From positions 1 through 32,346 of the forward strand of contig CAAEOT010000047.1 of assembly GCA_900757655.1 (NCBI GenBank): a DNA stretch of 32,346 nucleotides. The letters are read 5' to 3'. The position numbers were made by a program, and so were the translations under genes. The notes under the pieces are model-generated. The model had not been told where the DNA came from. It made no database searches and worked only from the letters and a program-made list of their open reading frames with translations. This DNA comes from an uncultured Oscillospiraceae bacterium. Its GTDB lineage: Bacteria > Bacillota > Clostridia > Oscillospirales > Oscillospiraceae. Below are positions 14,630-21,736 of the stretch, one piece after another (the stretch's first letter is position 1; each line of letters begins with the position of its first letter).

Positions 14630-16528
14630 ATGAAACACGGATTTATCAAGGTTGCAGCGGCTGCTCCCGAGATCCGGGTAGCAGACCCGATGTTCAATGC
14701 GGATGCCGTCATCCGCGCCATGGACGAGCATGCGCGCCTCGGCGTGAAGGTGCTCGTGTTCCCGGAGCTGACGCTCACGGGCGCCACCTGCGGCGATCTG
14801 TTCTACCAGAATACCCTGCTCGCGGGCGCGGCGGCCGCGCTCGAAAAGGTCGTCAAGGCGTCCGAGGGCAAGGACATGCTCGTGTTCGTCGGCCTGCCGG
14901 TCGCGCAGGGCGCGAAGGTGTATGACGCGGCGGCCGCCGTGTGCAACGGCGAGCTGCTCGGCGTCGTGCCGGCCAGCTGCCCGGGCGACAAGCACTTCGC
15001 CCTGCCCGGCGCGCTGCTCGACGATATTCAGATCGGCTCCCTCGGCCCGGTCGATTTTCACCCGCAGCAGTTGTTCCAGCACAGCGAAGTCAGCGAGCTG
15101 AACGTCGCCGTGCTCGTCGGCGCGGACGTGTCCGCCCCGGTGTCCCCGGCTGTGCGCCATGCGCTCGCCGGTGCGACCGTGCTCGTCGAGATGGCGGGCT
15201 TCCCGATGGCGACGGACTCCGCCTGCCGCGTGACCACCGCCGTGCGCGCCGAGAGCGCGAAACTGCACGCCGGCGTCGTGCTGGCGGCCCCCGGCTTCGG
15301 CGAGTCGAGCACCGACGCGACGTATTCCGGCCTGTGCCTCATCGCTGAGGACGGTAAGGTGCTCGAGAGCGCCGAGGACGGCTGCTCCGATATCGTGACC
15401 GAGCTCGACGTGCAGCTGCTCATCGCCGCGCGCCGCAAGGACGCGACCTTCACCGGCGACGCCGCGTCCTATGTCGTCACCGAGTGGGGCGAGGGCGTCG
15501 AGGAAACCGTGCTCACCCGCCCGTTCGGCAAGTATCCCTACCGCCCGGACGACCCGGCCGATTATCACGCCGCGGCCAAGCGCCTGCTGCACATGCAGGC
15601 CGCCAGCCTCGTGCGCCGCATGCAGTACGCCAATCTCAAGCACCCGGTCGTCGGCATTTCCGGCGGCGTGGACTCCACGCTCGCCGTCATCATCTGCGCC
15701 GAGGCCGTGAAGATGATGGGCCTGCCGGCCGATTACGTCACCGCCGTGACCATGCCGTGCTTCGGCACGACCGACCGCACGAAGTCCAACGCCATCATCG
15801 TGTCCGAGCAGCTCGGCGCGACCGTGCGCGTCATCGACATCGGCGAGAGCGTCATGCAGCACTTTAAAGACATCGGCCACGACCCTGAAAACCGCAACGT
15901 CGTGTATGAGAATTCGCAGGCGCGCGAGCGCACCCAGATCCTCATGGACGTGGCCAACGGCTTTGCCGACGGCGGCATCCATGTCGGCACCGAGGACATG
16001 AGCGAGTTTGCCGACGGCTGGTGCACCTACAACGGCGACCACATCTCCATGTACGACGTCAACGCCGGCTCCACCAAGACCATGGTGCAGATGGTCGTGC
16101 GCTACGTCGCCGAGACGACGGAGGACAAAGTGCTCGCCAAGGCCCTGCTCGACGTGCTCGACACGCCGGTCAGCCCCGAGCTGCTGCCCCCGACGCGCAA
16201 CGGCGAGATCGCCCAGAAGAGCGAGGACTCCGTCGGCCCGTATAACCTCCAGGACTTCTTCCTGTACTATCTGGTCGATCACGGCTTCGCACCCGAGAAG
16301 GTGCTGCGCCTGGCCGACATCGCCTACGGCGACGAGTTTGACCACGCGACGCTCAAAAAGTGGCTGCGCAGCTACTGCCGCCGCCTCTTCAGCCAGCAGT
16401 TCAAGCGCTCCTGCCTGCAGGACGGCCCGACGCTCAACGGCTTCAGCTTCTCGCCGCGCACCGGCTTCCTCATGCCGTCCGACGGGTCGGATGCCCTGTA
16501 TCTGGCGACCGTGGATGCGCTGAAGTAA
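14630..16528 (+). CDS. nadE: NAD+ synthetase, long form with degenerate glutaminase domain
   Basis: The product has 632 residues. Residues 1-270 follow the nitrilase-like glutaminase fold of glutamine-dependent NadE (VFPELTLTG, catalytic Glu E46), but the Lys expected in a VVPK motif is Ala (VVPAS, A115). The Cys expected in a VEICEDxW motif is also absent (LNVAVLVGADVSAPVSP, 157-173, has no Cys). The C-terminal synthetase keeps the ATP pyrophosphatase loop GISGGVDST (342-350), GTTDRTKSNA, ENSQARERTQILMD and GWCTYNGDH. It therefore probably amidates deamido-NAD+ using free ammonia or a glutaminase in trans. AAAGGAAG precedes the ATG. It is likely the third gene of the glyQS operon, and a terminator follows at 16553. 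Confidence 0.88.
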   Translation: MKHGFIKVAAAAPEIRVADPMFNADAVIRAMDEHARLGVKVLVFPELTLTGATCGDLFYQNTLLAGAAAALEKVVKASEGKDMLVFVGLPVAQGAKVYDAAAAVCNGELLGVVPASCPGDKHFALPGALLDDIQIGSLGPVDFHPQQLFQHSEVSELNVAVLVGADVSAPVSPAVRHALAGATVLVEMAGFPMATDSACRVTTAVRAESAKLHAGVVLAAPGFGESSTDATYSGLCLIAEDGKVLESAEDGCSDIVTELDVQLLIAARRKDATFTGDAASYVVTEWGEGVEETVLTRPFGKYPYRPDDPADYHAAAKRLLHMQAASLVRRMQYANLKHPVVGISGGVDSTLAVIICAEAVKMMGLPADYVTAVTMPCFGTTDRTKSNAIIVSEQLGATVRVIDIGESVMQHFKDIGHDPENRNVVYENSQARERTQILMDVANGFADGGIHVGTEDMSEFADGWCTYNGDHISMYDVNAGSTKTMVQMVVRYVAETTEDKVLAKALLDVLDTPVSPELLPPTRNGEIAQKSEDSVGPYNLQDFFLYYLVDHGFAPEKVLRLADIAYGDEFDHATLKKWLRSYCRRLFSQQFKRSCLQDGPTLNGFSFSPRTGFLMPSDGSDALYLATVDALK

Positions 16529-16552
16529 TTGCATCCTGAAAAATTGTCATGG

Positions 16553-16579
16553 GCGGACGTGCAAAGTTTGCGCGTCCGC
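16553..16579 (+). terminator. Terminator of the glyQS-nadE operon
   Basis: GCGGACG (16553-16559) pairs with CGTCCGC (16573-16579) and an internal TGC/GCG extends the stem. TCTTGATTTTTT follows. The T-tract overlaps the next promoter. Confidence 0.65.
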
Positions 16580-16581
16580 TC

Positions 16582-16610
16582 TTGATTTTTTGCGTCGAAT
16601 TGGGTAAAAT
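16582..16610 (+). promoter_or_regulatory. Promoter of the ECF-coaX operon
   Basis: TTGATT (16582-16587), a 17-bp spacer and TAAAAT (16605-16610). A small TCCCGC/GCGGGA hairpin follows in the leader (about 16626-16642). Confidence 0.7.
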
Positions 16611-16666
16611 ACTCCTGCGCTATATCCCGCCCGGAGCGGGAACAGCAGCTTTAGGAGGTATCAAAA

Positions 16667-17263
16667 ATGAACAACAGCAATGGTAAGACCCGGCGTCTGG
16701 CTGGGCTTGCACTCTTCACCGCCATCGTCGTCGTGCTGCAGCTGCTCGGCAGCTTCATCAAGGTCGGCCCGTTCGCCGTGTCGCTCGTGCTGATCCCGAT
16801 CGTGGTCGGCGCAGCCGTTTACGGCGTCAGCGCCGGCGCGTGGCTCGGCTTCGTGTTTGGCGTCGTCGTCACGATCGCCGTCGTCACCGGCGCCGATCAG
16901 GGCGGTTACATCATGTTTTCCGCGCGCCCGGTCATGACCGTGCTCGTCTGCCTCATCAAGGGCACGGCGGCCGGCCTCGTTGCCGGTGCGCTCTATCGCG
17001 CCATCGGCAAAAAGCACGCGCTCGCGGGCGTCATCGTCGCGGCCGCGGCCGCCCCGGTCGTCAACACCGGGCTGTTCGTGCTCGCCATGGTGCTGTTTTT
17101 CCAGCCGCAGCTGCAGGCGTGGGCCGGCGGCACGGCTGTCGCGGCCTATATCGTCACGACCCTCGTGGGCGTGAACTTCCTGCTCGAGCTGGGCGTGAAC
17201 CTCGTCCTGAGCCCGACCATCACCCGGCTGATCGCGGCCGGCAAGAAAGGCCCGGTGGACTGA
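16667..17263 (+). CDS. ECF transporter S component, candidate pantothenate importer
   Basis: The 198-residue protein has six hydrophobic segments and a short basic N-terminus (GKTRRLAGLALFTAIVVVLQ), typical of vitamin-binding S components. These capture a vitamin and use a shared EcfA-A'-T energising module encoded elsewhere. The sequence does not fix the ligand. The coaX gene starts one base after its stop (TGA, T, ATG), so pantothenate is the natural candidate: uptake and first phosphorylation of the vitamin in one operon. The ribosome binding site TAGGAGG lies 8 nt before the ATG. The substrate assignment is inference from context. Confidence 0.82.
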   Translation: MNNSNGKTRRLAGLALFTAIVVVLQLLGSFIKVGPFAVSLVLIPIVVGAAVYGVSAGAWLGFVFGVVVTIAVVTGADQGGYIMFSARPVMTVLVCLIKGTAAGLVAGALYRAIGKKHALAGVIVAAAAAPVVNTGLFVLAMVLFFQPQLQAWAGGTAVAAYIVTTLVGVNFLLELGVNLVLSPTITRLIAAGKKGPVD

Positions 17264-17264
17264 T

Positions 17265-18038
17265 ATGCTGCTGGCTCTGGACGTTGGCAATACGAATATT
17301 GTGATCGGTTTTCTCGACGAGTCCGGCATCCGCAACATTGCCCGTCTGGAGACCGACCGCGACAAGACCGCGCACGAGTACGCCATCTCGCTGCGGCAGG
17401 TGATCGAGTTTTCCGGTATCGCGCCGGAGGACATCGACGGCGCCATTTTGTCGTCCGTTGTGCCGCCGATCAACGGCGCGCTCATCGCCGCCGTGCGCAT
17501 GATCACGGGCATCCGCCCGCTCGTCGTCGGCCCCGGCATGAAAACGGGGCTGAACATCGCGCTCGACAATCCTGCCACCATGGGCAGCGACCTCGTCGTC
17601 GGCGCGGCCGCCGCGCTGGCCATCCATGCCCCGCCGCTCATCATCATCGACATGGGCACGGCGACCACCATGACCGTCATCGACCGTGAGGCGCGCGTGC
17701 TCGGCGGGGCCATCATTCCCGGCGTGGGCATCTCACTCGAGGCGCTCGCAAGCGGCACGTCGCAGCTGCCGCACATCTCGCTCGACGCGCCGAAAAAGTG
17801 CATCAGCACCGACACGGTCGAGGCCATGCGCTCCGGCAGTGTCTACGGCACGGCCGCCATGCTCGACGGCATGATCGAGCGCATGGAGGCTGAGCTCGGC
17901 GAGCCCGCCGCCGTCATTGCGACCGGCGGCCTCGGCGGCTGCATCATCCCGTACTGCCGGCGCGAGATCACGTACGATAAGAACCTGCTGCTCAACGGCC
18001 TGTGGGCCCTGTATCAGAAGAATAAGCGCAAACGCTAA
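17265..18038 (+). CDS. coaX: Type III pantothenate kinase
   Basis: The product has 257 residues. The phosphate-1 motif MLLALDVGNTNIVIGF opens the ASKHA fold. TGLNIALDNPATMGSDLVVG is the PxxxGxD pantothenate region (Leu follows Asp where many homologues have Arg), and IIIDMGTATTMTVID is the second conserved block. IIPGVGISLEALASGTSQLP and VIATGGLGG follow. It phosphorylates pantothenate as the first committed step to coenzyme A, and type III enzymes are not feedback-inhibited by CoA and need a monovalent cation. It is translated with the upstream S component and ends at a strong terminator. Confidence 0.95.
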   Translation: MLLALDVGNTNIVIGFLDESGIRNIARLETDRDKTAHEYAISLRQVIEFSGIAPEDIDGAILSSVVPPINGALIAAVRMITGIRPLVVGPGMKTGLNIALDNPATMGSDLVVGAAAALAIHAPPLIIIDMGTATTMTVIDREARVLGGAIIPGVGISLEALASGTSQLPHISLDAPKKCISTDTVEAMRSGSVYGTAAMLDGMIERMEAELGEPAAVIATGGLGGCIIPYCRREITYDKNLLLNGLWALYQKNKRKR

Positions 18039-18053
18039 GTGCGCGCACCGACG

Positions 18054-18095
18054 CAGCGGCGTCACGGAGCCAACTCCGTGACGCCGCTGTTTTTT
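18054..18095 (+). terminator. Strong terminator after coaX
   Basis: A 16-bp perfect stem (18054-18069 with 18074-18089), CCAA loop, then TTTTTT. Confidence 0.93.
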
Positions 18096-18139
18096 GCCAG
18101 CGCGGCGGGGCTGAGACCGGGGGCGGCGCATCACCGGTA

Positions 18140-18225
18140 CCGCTGGAGGCGGCCATGACCTTTCCACCTCATCCGGCAAGCAGAGCTTGCCACCTTCTCG
18201 GCGAGGAGAAGGCATCGCACGCTCC
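18140..18225 (+). repeat. Dispersed intergenic repeat, copy A
   Basis: This copy aligns over about 85 bp with the repeat at 21131-21216. It starts CCGCTGGAG, continues through ACCTTTCCACCTCATCCGGC and AAGCAGAGCT, and ends in a CCTTCTC-GAGAAGG hairpin plus CGCACG. The 310-base gap 18039-18348 otherwise holds only the flanking terminators. Confidence 0.85.
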
Positions 18226-18286
18226 GACTGCTTCTGCAGGGAGAGAACTACAGGTGCACGGCGGGGCGGAGACCTGTACATACAAC

Positions 18287-18320
18287 AAAACCGGAAGGGG
18301 TGGCTGCCCCTTCCGGTTTT
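18287..18320 (-). terminator. Terminator of the SulP gene
   Basis: A 14-bp perfect stem (18287-18300 with 18307-18320) has A and T runs at its ends, so it can work on both strands. It lies 29 nt after the SulP stop codon on the minus strand. Confidence 0.85.
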
Positions 18321-18348
18321 CTATCCTGTTTTGCGTTTGTGCCTGCGG

Positions 18349-20850
18349 TCAGTCCCTGCTGTCATGGCGGTCGTCGTGACGCTGTGCGCGCTCCGCGGCG
18401 TGGCGCTGGGCCTTCTCCGCCAGATGATCGGCATGGCGCTGCGCGCGCTCTGCCGTATGCTCGGCGTGGCGCCGGGCCTTCTCGGCTGCGTGCTGCGCCC
18501 GGCGGGCCAGCTCCGCCGCCTGACGCTGTTCACGCGCGACCTGCTCCTCCGCCTGGCGGCGCAGGCGCGCCTCGAGCTGCTGCTCATGGCGCAGCTGCTG
18601 CTCGGTGGCGTGCTGCTCGTGCCGCTCCTGACGCGCGGCCGTGTGCTCGGCATGCCGCTCGAGCAGCTCCGCCTGATGCTGGGCGCGGCGCTCGTTTCGC
18701 TCGGCGCGCTCGCGCTCGATGCGTGCGTGCAGCTGCGCGCGGCGGGCCTCGATGCGGGCCGCGCTCGACGGGTGGTTTGCGCGGAAGTCGTGGTCGAGGT
18801 GGTCGCGCCGCTCGCGCACGTGCTCGACGAGCTCGGGATAGTCCTGCTCGACGCGGTCGATAAGGCTGTCACGCTCGACCTCGAGGTCGGTGAATACGTC
18901 GTCCTCGGAGTTGCCGAGCAGCGCGGCCAGCTCGTCCGTGTGGCCCTCCAGGTGCAGCAGCACCTCGTCGGTGTCGATGCTGCCGAAGTGGAAGTCTTCG
19001 TTGAGGAAGTGCTCGAGCATGGTGCGGCGCTCCGCGACGTCGTCCGTCGCGCGCATACGCGCGAGCAGCAGCTGCACGTTGCGCTCGATCTGCACCTCAG
19101 CGTCCGCTCCGTAGAGCCACTCGAGCTCCTGGAGCTGGCGGATGTCATCCATGTTGTCGGGGATGCGCTGCTGCGACCCGCCGATGTCGACGGCTGCGCC
19201 GGCATCGCGCAGCGCGCCCTGGATCGTGCGGCGCACGGCGCCGGATTCGATCAGCTCCCCGGCCTCAAAGTGCCGCAGCTGGTCGTTGACCTCGCCGATG
19301 TGCTCGGTCAGGTAAAAGCGCACGCCTTGCGCGCGCAGCTTGCGGTTGAGCGCGACGAGCCGGTCGCACGCCGTGATGTCCACGCTCACGATGGCGCTGC
19401 CGTCGACGATGACGGCCTGCGTGTCGGGCTGCACCGCGCCCTCAATGTCCTCCTGAAAGCGGCGGATGTTGGCAAAAAACAGACTGCCGCTGAAGCGGTA
19501 GAGCACGATGTGCGGCAGCGCCTGCACGCCGCTGACGCGGTCGATCGGGAAGAACCCGGCCTTGCCCGGCAGCGTGCCGAGGAAGGTGCGCTGGGGCGCG
19601 GCCGCGCGCATGAGCACGTCGATGAACGACAGCACCATGCCCACGAGCACGCCCTTGATCGCGCCGAGCAGCAGCACGCCCAGAAACGCCCCGGCAAAGA
19701 TGCCGAGCTCCACGCGGTTGACGCGCCAGAGCCGCCGCGCGATGCCGAACTCCGTCGCCCCGATGAGCGCGTTGACGACGATGGCCGTCAGTACCGGCAC
19801 AGGCAGGAAGCGGATGAGCGGCGTGGCCGCGAGCAGCACGATCAGCATGGTCACGCTCGCCATGACGGACACGAGCTGCGTCTTGCCGCCGTTGCGCTCG
19901 TTGACGGCCGTGCGCGACACGCTGCCCGACACGACGCAGCAGCCGACGAGCCCGGCGGTGACGTTGCAGACGGCATACGTTGCGATCTCGCGGCGGCCGT
20001 TGAGACGGTAGCCGTTTTTCTGCGCCGTGCCGGCCGAGGCCAGCAGTGTCTCGGCCAGAATGACGGCCGCGACCGGCAGCGTTGCCACGAGCGCCTGCGT
20101 GAACGGCAGCGCAGTCAGATCCGGCAGCGCGACCTTCGGCAGGCCGCGCGGCACGGCGGCCAGCAGCGCCACACCCCAGTCAGTCAGCGGCGCAAACGCG
20201 CCGAGCAGCCCGCCGAGCACCATCATCACGAGCACCCATGGCACCTTCGGCCACTTGCGCGGCGCGATGAGCAAAACTGCAAGCGTTCCGAAGCCGAGCG
20301 CGGCGGTCGGCCAGTTGATGACCGCTGCTGCGTCAAAGATGTGCCCCAGCAGCTCGAAGAGCTCGCCCGTGCCGGTGCCGGAGCCGAGCAGCTTCGGTAC
20401 CTGCATGAGGATGATCTCGCAGCAGACGCCGCTGATGAACCCGCCCATGACGGGCTCGGAGATGTAATCAACGGCCTTATCCGCACGCACGAGCGCGAAC
20501 ACGGCCAGCCACAGCGCGACGTACAGTGTCAGCACCGGCACGACGCGCATGGCCTCCGCGCCGCCGGGCGTGACGCCGAGCGATGTGACCACCGCGCCGA
20601 TCATGGCGGCCGGCGCGGCATCGACGCCGAAGATAAACTCCCGCGTTGTGCTGAGCATTGCGAACAGCAGGATCGGCACCAGCGACCCGTACAGCCCATA
20701 GACCGGCGGCAGGCCGGCCAGCTGGGCATAGCCCATCGAGATCGGGATGGACAGCAGCGCGATGAGCACGCCGGAGAACAGATCCGGCCCGAGCTGCGCC
20801 CTGTCGTACCCGTGCAGGGAGGCGAACAGCGGCTGGGAAAGCGCTTTCAT
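18349..20850 (-). CDS. SulP/SLC26-family anion transporter with STAS domain and long charged coiled-coil tail
   Basis: The product has 833 residues. Residues about 20-425 form the SulP membrane core (DLFSGVLIALLSIPISMGYA, LAGLPPVYGLYGSLVPILL, SGSVSRTAVNERNGGKTQ). A STAS domain follows (about 440-555, IVLYRFSGSLFFANIRRF, then AVIVDGSAIVSVDITACDRL). The protein does not stop there, as relatives of 550-600 residues do. An acidic region (about 560-690) leads into about 140 residues of Arg, Glu, Ala, His and Gln (RAQHQAELLERHAEH, then AEKARRHAEHTAERAQRHAD), predicted as a long helix or coiled coil with a His-rich end. Transported anion unknown (sulfate or bicarbonate are family options). I preferred the ATG at 20850 (AGGTGA upstream) over an upstream TTG. 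Confidence 0.88.
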   Translation of the reverse strand: MKALSQPLFASLHGYDRAQLGPDLFSGVLIALLSIPISMGYAQLAGLPPVYGLYGSLVPILLFAMLSTTREFIFGVDAAPAAMIGAVVTSLGVTPGGAEAMRVVPVLTLYVALWLAVFALVRADKAVDYISEPVMGGFISGVCCEIILMQVPKLLGSGTGTGELFELLGHIFDAAAVINWPTAALGFGTLAVLLIAPRKWPKVPWVLVMMVLGGLLGAFAPLTDWGVALLAAVPRGLPKVALPDLTALPFTQALVATLPVAAVILAETLLASAGTAQKNGYRLNGRREIATYAVCNVTAGLVGCCVVSGSVSRTAVNERNGGKTQLVSVMASVTMLIVLLAATPLIRFLPVPVLTAIVVNALIGATEFGIARRLWRVNRVELGIFAGAFLGVLLLGAIKGVLVGMVLSFIDVLMRAAAPQRTFLGTLPGKAGFFPIDRVSGVQALPHIVLYRFSGSLFFANIRRFQEDIEGAVQPDTQAVIVDGSAIVSVDITACDRLVALNRKLRAQGVRFYLTEHIGEVNDQLRHFEAGELIESGAVRRTIQGALRDAGAAVDIGGSQQRIPDNMDDIRQLQELEWLYGADAEVQIERNVQLLLARMRATDDVAERRTMLEHFLNEDFHFGSIDTDEVLLHLEGHTDELAALLGNSEDDVFTDLEVERDSLIDRVEQDYPELVEHVRERRDHLDHDFRANHPSSAARIEARRAQLHARIERERAERNERRAQHQAELLERHAEHTAARQERHEQHATEQQLRHEQQLEARLRRQAEEQVAREQRQAAELARRAQHAAEKARRHAEHTAERAQRHADHLAEKAQRHAAERAQRHDDRHDSRD

Positions 20851-20886
20851 GGCATCACCTGGTTTTTCCAATAGAATGTGTCCCGC

Positions 20887-21024
20887 TCAGGCGAGCAGGG
20901 GGTCGAGCCCGGCACCGGGCCGGGCATTGCGCTTGACTTTCGGCCGGTCGATGCGCGAGTGCCCCGCCGGTGCAGTGCCGGCGGGGAGATCGGCGTTGCC
21001 GAATGCGTATTTCATGCCGCGCAT
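20887..21024 (-). CDS. Possible small leader ORF upstream of SulP (45 residues)
   Basis: An ATG-started frame of 45 residues (or 42 from the ATG at 21015) lies inside the SulP transcript leader. It reads MRGMKYAFGNADLPAG at its start and ends RPGAGLDPLLA. About 80% of its third codon positions are G or C, as in neighbouring genes, and the product is basic. I recognise no family. The upstream GGAAAGAG is a weak ribosome binding site. Its stop lies about 37 nt before the SulP ATG. It may be a real small protein, an upstream regulatory peptide, or chance. A 9-bp hairpin (20962-20970 with 20978-20986) lies within it. Confidence 0.4.
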   Translation of the reverse strand: MRGMKYAFGNADLPAGTAPAGHSRIDRPKVKRNARPGAGLDPLLA

Positions 21025-21064
21025 CTCTTTCCGGGGGACAACACCGGGCAAAATGAATAAAAAC

Positions 21065-21092
21065 AGAATACCACATTTGGGGAATATGTCAA
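21065..21092 (-). promoter_or_regulatory. Promoter of the SulP transcript
   Basis: On the minus strand, a perfect TTGACA (21092-21087), a 16-bp spacer and TATTCT (21070-21065). The leader to the SulP ATG is about 205 nt and holds two GC-rich hairpins (20908-20926, 20962-20986) plus the small ORF. It fills most of the 444-base gap between SulP and aconitase X. Confidence 0.7.
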
Positions 21093-21130
21093 GACGCGGC
21101 GCGGGGTGATGTGCGGTGCGATGCCGGGGG

Positions 21131-21216
21131 CCGCTGGAGATGGCCGTGACCTTTCCACCTCATCCGGCAAGCAGAGCTGGATGCCTTCTCCTCAAGGAGA
21201 AGGCAGCGCACGTTCC
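21131..21216 (+). repeat. Dispersed intergenic repeat, copy B
   Basis: A close match of copy A (18140-18225). Its hairpin GCCTTCTCC-TCAA-GGAGAAGGC (21183-21204) is perfect. It sits between the SulP promoter and the aconitase X terminator. Confidence 0.85.
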
Positions 21217-21248
21217 CGCCATTTCCGAAAGGAAGGCAGAACACGCAA

Positions 21249-21280
21249 AAACGGGGCTGACCGGCCGGTCAGCCCCGTTT
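21249..21280 (-). terminator. Terminator of the aconitase X operon
   Basis: A perfect palindrome with 16-bp arms (21249-21264 with 21265-21280), effectively a 14-bp stem with a CCGG loop. It is followed on the minus strand by a T-run, and it starts 15 nt after the small-subunit stop. Confidence 0.88.
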
Positions 21281-21294
21281 CGTTGCTGCAAAAG

Positions 21295-21735
21295 TCAGGC
21301 GACCTCGACGACACCGCCGTCGAGCACGCGCACGGTCTGGCCCGTCTGCACGGCGGCGAGAAACTCGTCGCCCAGGCAGTCAATGACCGGCATATCGGCG
21401 TCCGTCCACACGGACGCGAGGATCGCGCCCGAGGCCGCCAGCGAGTCGATGTGCTTGGAAAAGAGCATACACGCCGGCTGCTGCCCAGAGGCGCAGGCCG
21501 TGTAGAGCACCATGCCGCCGGTGGTGGAGCCGATCGTCTCCGGCAGGCACAGGGCCTTGCCGATCATCGGCTTTTTATACAGGTCGGGGTTGTTCTGGTC
21601 GCCGCATTTGACCTGCTTGTCGTGGAACATCAAGGCCATCTGATAGCTGGCGAGCGTGTTGAAGCCGCCGTGCGACACGAGGGCTTCCGCCTCGCACGTA
21701 CCGGGGCAGATGACGCGACCCTGAAACTGTTTCAT
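21295..21735 (-). CDS. Aconitase X small (swivel) subunit
   Basis: The 146-residue protein belongs to the DUF126/aconitase X swivel family. It begins QFQGRVICPGTCEAEALVSH and carries KALCLPETIGSTTGGMVLYT, in which the Ser of GSTTGG (S70) corresponds to the active-site serine of this subunit. It closes the active site over the large Fe-S subunit. The ATG lies one base after the large-subunit stop (TAA, T, ATG), so the two are coupled. A strong terminator follows. Confidence 0.9.
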   Translation of the reverse strand: MKQFQGRVICPGTCEAEALVSHGGFNTLASYQMALMFHDKQVKCGDQNNPDLYKKPMIGKALCLPETIGSTTGGMVLYTACASGQQPACMLFSKHIDSLAASGAILASVWTDADMPVIDCLGDEFLAAVQTGQTVRVLDGGVVEVA

Positions 21736-21736
21736 A

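Noticed and set aside
12732..16534. Long antisense frames across glyQS and nadE
   Set aside because: Both sense genes are unmistakable, and the antisense products are repetitive Leu/Val/Arg/Ala/His text without domains.
18155..18379. Short frame beginning MTFPPHPASRA, and its look-alike at 21116
   Set aside because: Both come from the intergenic DNA repeat, which explains their similarity. They are not conserved proteins.
18187..20874. An 895-codon open frame antisense to the SulP gene
   Set aside because: Shadow of the SulP frame. The sense strand has SulP and STAS motifs, a promoter and a terminator, and the antisense frame begins in an intergenic repeat.
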